Assembly (NCBI GenBank): GCA_022616415.1
Contig: JAKEEU010000080.1
Coordinates: 1 to 58,958 of the forward strand
Origin: Candidatus Zhuqueibacterota bacterium
GTDB taxonomy: Bacteria > Zhuqueibacterota > Zhuqueibacteria > Zhuqueibacterales > Zhuqueibacteraceae
DNA: 58,958 nucleotides
Direction: 5' to 3'
The notes under the pieces: model-generated
Databases searched by the model: none
Told to the model about the DNA's origin: nothing
What the model saw: the letters and a program-made list of their open reading frames with translations, nothing else
Position numbers and translations under genes: made by a program
In this document: in pieces, positions 57,901-58,958 of the stretch
How positions within the stretch are numbered: position 1 is the stretch's first letter
Layout of the letters: every line of letters starts with the position of its first letter

Positions 57901-58928
57901 TCAGGCGCAATCCCAACCTTGACGAGAAGGATGCCAAAGCCCTCCAACGGCACGTCGAACTGATCCTCATCCGCATCATTGCTCCGAATCCGCAAGGTGG
58001 CGCTCCTGATTCCTCCAGAAACCGGATTGAAACGAATTGTCACGTCACGGCTCTCCCCGGGCGCAAGGGTAAATGGCGCTTCCCCCGCCGTCACCTCAAA
58101 TTCACTCAAATCCGCACCGATCACTTGCGTGGCGCTCACCTCCAGATTTGTGGTACCATTATTAGATACCACAATAATCCCCTCGCGTCCACCAGAGCCC
58201 ACCGGCACAAGACCAAAATCCAAACGAGTGGGTTCGACCGCTATATCTGGAATTATGATTGTTACGAGCTGCACAACCGCCAGAGCGAATGAAACATTAT
58301 TAGAATTATTGCTACCGCCAAGCGTCATATTGTCGACGGTAGCGCTATTGTTGCCCCATAATTTATCTGCCCTATCATCACGGCTACCACTATCAAAAGG
58401 CCGATCGGTAAACAGGTTCCCGGCATCGTTGTTCCCTGAAGTCAGCCAATGCACCACCAACAGAGCACCTGGCGCAATGGCAGCGGTGTTCGGAAATTGC
58501 CAGAAGGTGTCGAGCGTGTCGCGCCGGATCCACAACGCCCAATCTTGCAATAACACCGTGTTGGCGCCAACGTTTCTCAGCTCGATCCTTTCCGTGCCGA
58601 GGGAACCCAATCTTAAGTCATTGTGATTGGGATCATACAGAATTTCGTTAATGACGATATCATGACGCGCCGCGGCCGCTGTAACAGTCAGCGTAAACGA
58701 TGTCGTGTCTGATAGAGATGGTGTCCCATTATCGATTGCTATTACTCTGATGTTGGGATATACTCCGGCGTCGCCAAAACCCGACACAAATCTGATTTTG
58801 CCGGTTCCATCGCCATTATCGCTAAAACTGCCAAATGCCGGCAGATTATTGACACTTAGTCTCTGCGCAAAAATAACTTGGAATTTTGCGCAGCCTATTT
58901 TTTTGATGAAGTTGATTTTGTATTCCAC
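54948..58928 (-). CDS. Giant lamin-tail/ASH/FlgD-module surface protein (N-terminus uncertain)
   Basis: At least 1326 residues; the frame stays open to the window edge. In order: part of an Ig/cadherin-like domain ('GVYPNIRVIAIDNGTPSLSD'), lamin-tail domain 1 (about 89-190, 'HDIVINEILYDPNHNDLRLG'), an ASH-like domain (about 229-323, 'RLDFGLVPVGSGGREGIIVV'), lamin-tail domain 2 (about 446-516, 'HLLISEICVRPGHSEFIEIF'), long linkers, a stalk-like region and a C-terminal FlgD-like module (from about 1226, 'MLELYQNYPNPLSVTSSFQL', ending KVQRIVLVR). It is a surface or extracellular protein. The apparent start (GTG, MEYKINF) lacks a signal peptide and lies next to a hairpin at 58863, so the 5' end is probably wrong or truncated. 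Confidence 0.83.
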   Translation of the reverse strand: MEYKINFIKKIGCAKFQVIFAQRLSVNNLPAFGSFSDNGDGTGKIRFVSGFGDAGVYPNIRVIAIDNGTPSLSDTTSFTLTVTAAAARHDIVINEILYDPNHNDLRLGSLGTERIELRNVGANTVLLQDWALWIRRDTLDTFWQFPNTAAIAPGALLVVHWLTSGNNDAGNLFTDRPFDSGSRDDRADKLWGNNSATVDNMTLGGSNNSNNVSFALAVVQLVTIIIPDIAVEPTRLDFGLVPVGSGGREGIIVVSNNGTTNLEVSATQVIGADLSEFEVTAGEAPFTLAPGESRDVTIRFNPVSGGIRSATLRIRSNDADEDQFDVPLEGFGILLVKVGIAPDSSRVIDFVQLGRSVPVRDRMARQKRLRSQEQLNDFTMIDFIQIGGSVAGSESIAVKAGLWRRGDSLEFAPEGHSYELTDNPVDTLLTTRNDFFLQPSPSIGFKNVLAPPLEKHLLISEICVRPGHSEFIEIFNPDSINAVPLADYYLTDVGGRDNAYMRLVKGPDSLQINGDDFFVRFPDNATIRPLQYQTIAISANDFIRRYRTRPTYEIVGDDTSASNNMRPVKPSIGIPITKPDLADAGEMVVLLKWNGNSDLLQDVDFVAWGKISTADSINKTGFGVDGRDADNFSSYYDNDTDFALQHAIANQAHDILKSWQRRPTPREFGELRAGGNGISGHDETSERLEEAFRELPPTPIGPPPDDGSGDDELDLDFVTAIAFDTLSNNGNRDGIVNPGEAIRMFVTLKNNAPNTTGPLFSVLRFFSPYDQFVMLGADSTANYPPIAPDGIAQSVDSYEFSAKPILFPDTLRVIRFIIFVVDKQTGQTLQAKPQQITIPGIEKVNKESTLGTQSVPSSQSVAGQVQAASPNLNIVSSALSVDGSNLLAFITLKNTGGAPTGIMCGRLDIPDINPLSTPKHIENIPCSETNNPSCTLDPSASMREEKFSITIPTTNTRLNTPTPLCGTLVIRGSTFNADLPVSLTIPFVSVTVKYPKTSLLVPNLRINLIERTTTTTSGGTTVTNDLKESKPTDTHGQVTFNSSSFNLLDPTKSYFIHAVAPLKPNAPHDLRKIDEDDLDDGITTCSQRVMVQSPDDILLGDANQMSGFTSNDCNAIEAFVNAAPMTIAAIPSTADSTGRWAVADPNATTPAAVESVEVAFSTTNKFYSLNAMLLGDLNASWLPATPPFFYVDDPGTPITCTITTPSSPCPSGSERAAEIKGNQVFTLPAMLELYQNYPNPLSVTSSFQLGTIIRFALPKPDLVSMKIYDILGQLVKNLVEKPLPSGVHNVVWRGDNESGGTAVSGLYFVRLQAGNAVKVQRIVLVR
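58863..58893. repeat. Hairpin at the 5' end of the giant surface gene
   Basis: CTGCGCAAAA (58863-58872) and TTTTGCGCAG (58884-58893) form a perfect 10-bp stem around an 11-base loop. The domain-like sequence of the giant protein begins immediately to the left (LSVNNLPAFGSF), while the sequence to the right reads unlike any domain. It lies 65 bases from the window edge. Confidence 0.55.
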
Positions 58929-58958
58929 ACATAACCTGTTGGATAAATCGTATAGTTC

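Noticed and set aside
1..58958. tRNA, rRNA, replication origin or prophage genes
   Set aside because: No cloverleaf, rRNA segment, DnaA-box cluster or phage structural gene was recognised on reading either strand.

Overview
The window looks like a chromosomal segment of an uncultured bacterium of the FCB superphylum, in the neighbourhood of candidate division KSB1 or Calditrichota. The evidence is two giant exported proteins with FlgD-like C-terminal modules (a 'YQNYPNP' motif with 'YDILGQLV', ending 'KVQRIVLVR'), a PorV-type outer-membrane barrel, a GWxTD-type protein, a TonB-dependent receptor and PQQ-like propellers. This placement is inference; no rRNA or tRNA is visible. Every recognisable gene except ackA lies on the minus strand.

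Region 1 (1 to about 7.5 kb) is an accessory island that I read as an integron-type gene-cassette array. Small unrelated genes and gene fragments (RraA-like, VOC, HicB/HicA, PhyH remnants, PhzF, GNAT and DHFR scraps, an orphan, a BBE-type FAD oxidase, an SRPBCC protein) all point left. Most are followed by attC-like sites bounded by RYYYAAC/GTTRRRY boxes. No integrase is in the window. The island also contains a duplicated, decayed PhyH-promoter-hicB-hicA module, a second duplicated promoter-bearing element, and four promoter-like sites with the same TTGACT, 17-bp, TAWATT layout.

Region 2 (7.8 to 43.6 kb) is mostly core metabolism and envelope functions: acetate kinase, an M28 peptidase, GNAT, three DinB proteins, a DASS transporter, a GWxTD-like protein, an S9 oligopeptidase, a beta-lactamase-fold hydrolase with TPRs, an ABC exporter with a giant FtsX-type permease, a hotdog thioesterase, a DMT-type protein, a GT4 glycosyltransferase, a Tat-exported DUF3500 protein, a threonine dehydratase/SSS symporter/small membrane protein operon, a TonB receptor, tandem PQQ-like propellers and a HemN-type radical SAM enzyme. 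Small toxin-antitoxin-like pairs sit between them (DUF433/DUF5615, an unknown protein with HEPN, VapBC).

Region 3 (43.9 to 58.9 kb) holds a frameshifted antiporter remnant, a BtrH-like protein next to an iron alcohol dehydrogenase, and a tight four-gene operon. Read leftward, the operon encodes a lamin-tail/FlgD surface protein, a reg_prop propeller/Y_Y_Y/FlgD protein, a PorV-type barrel fused to transglutaminase and TPR domains, and a CHASE2-CHAT membrane-anchored caspase-like protease. I regard this operon as the best candidate for an undescribed cell-surface system.

Intergenic spaces are rich in long, nearly perfect hairpins built from a shared vocabulary (CCAACGGAT, CGGATCAAAAAC, ACACGAAGACACC and similar).
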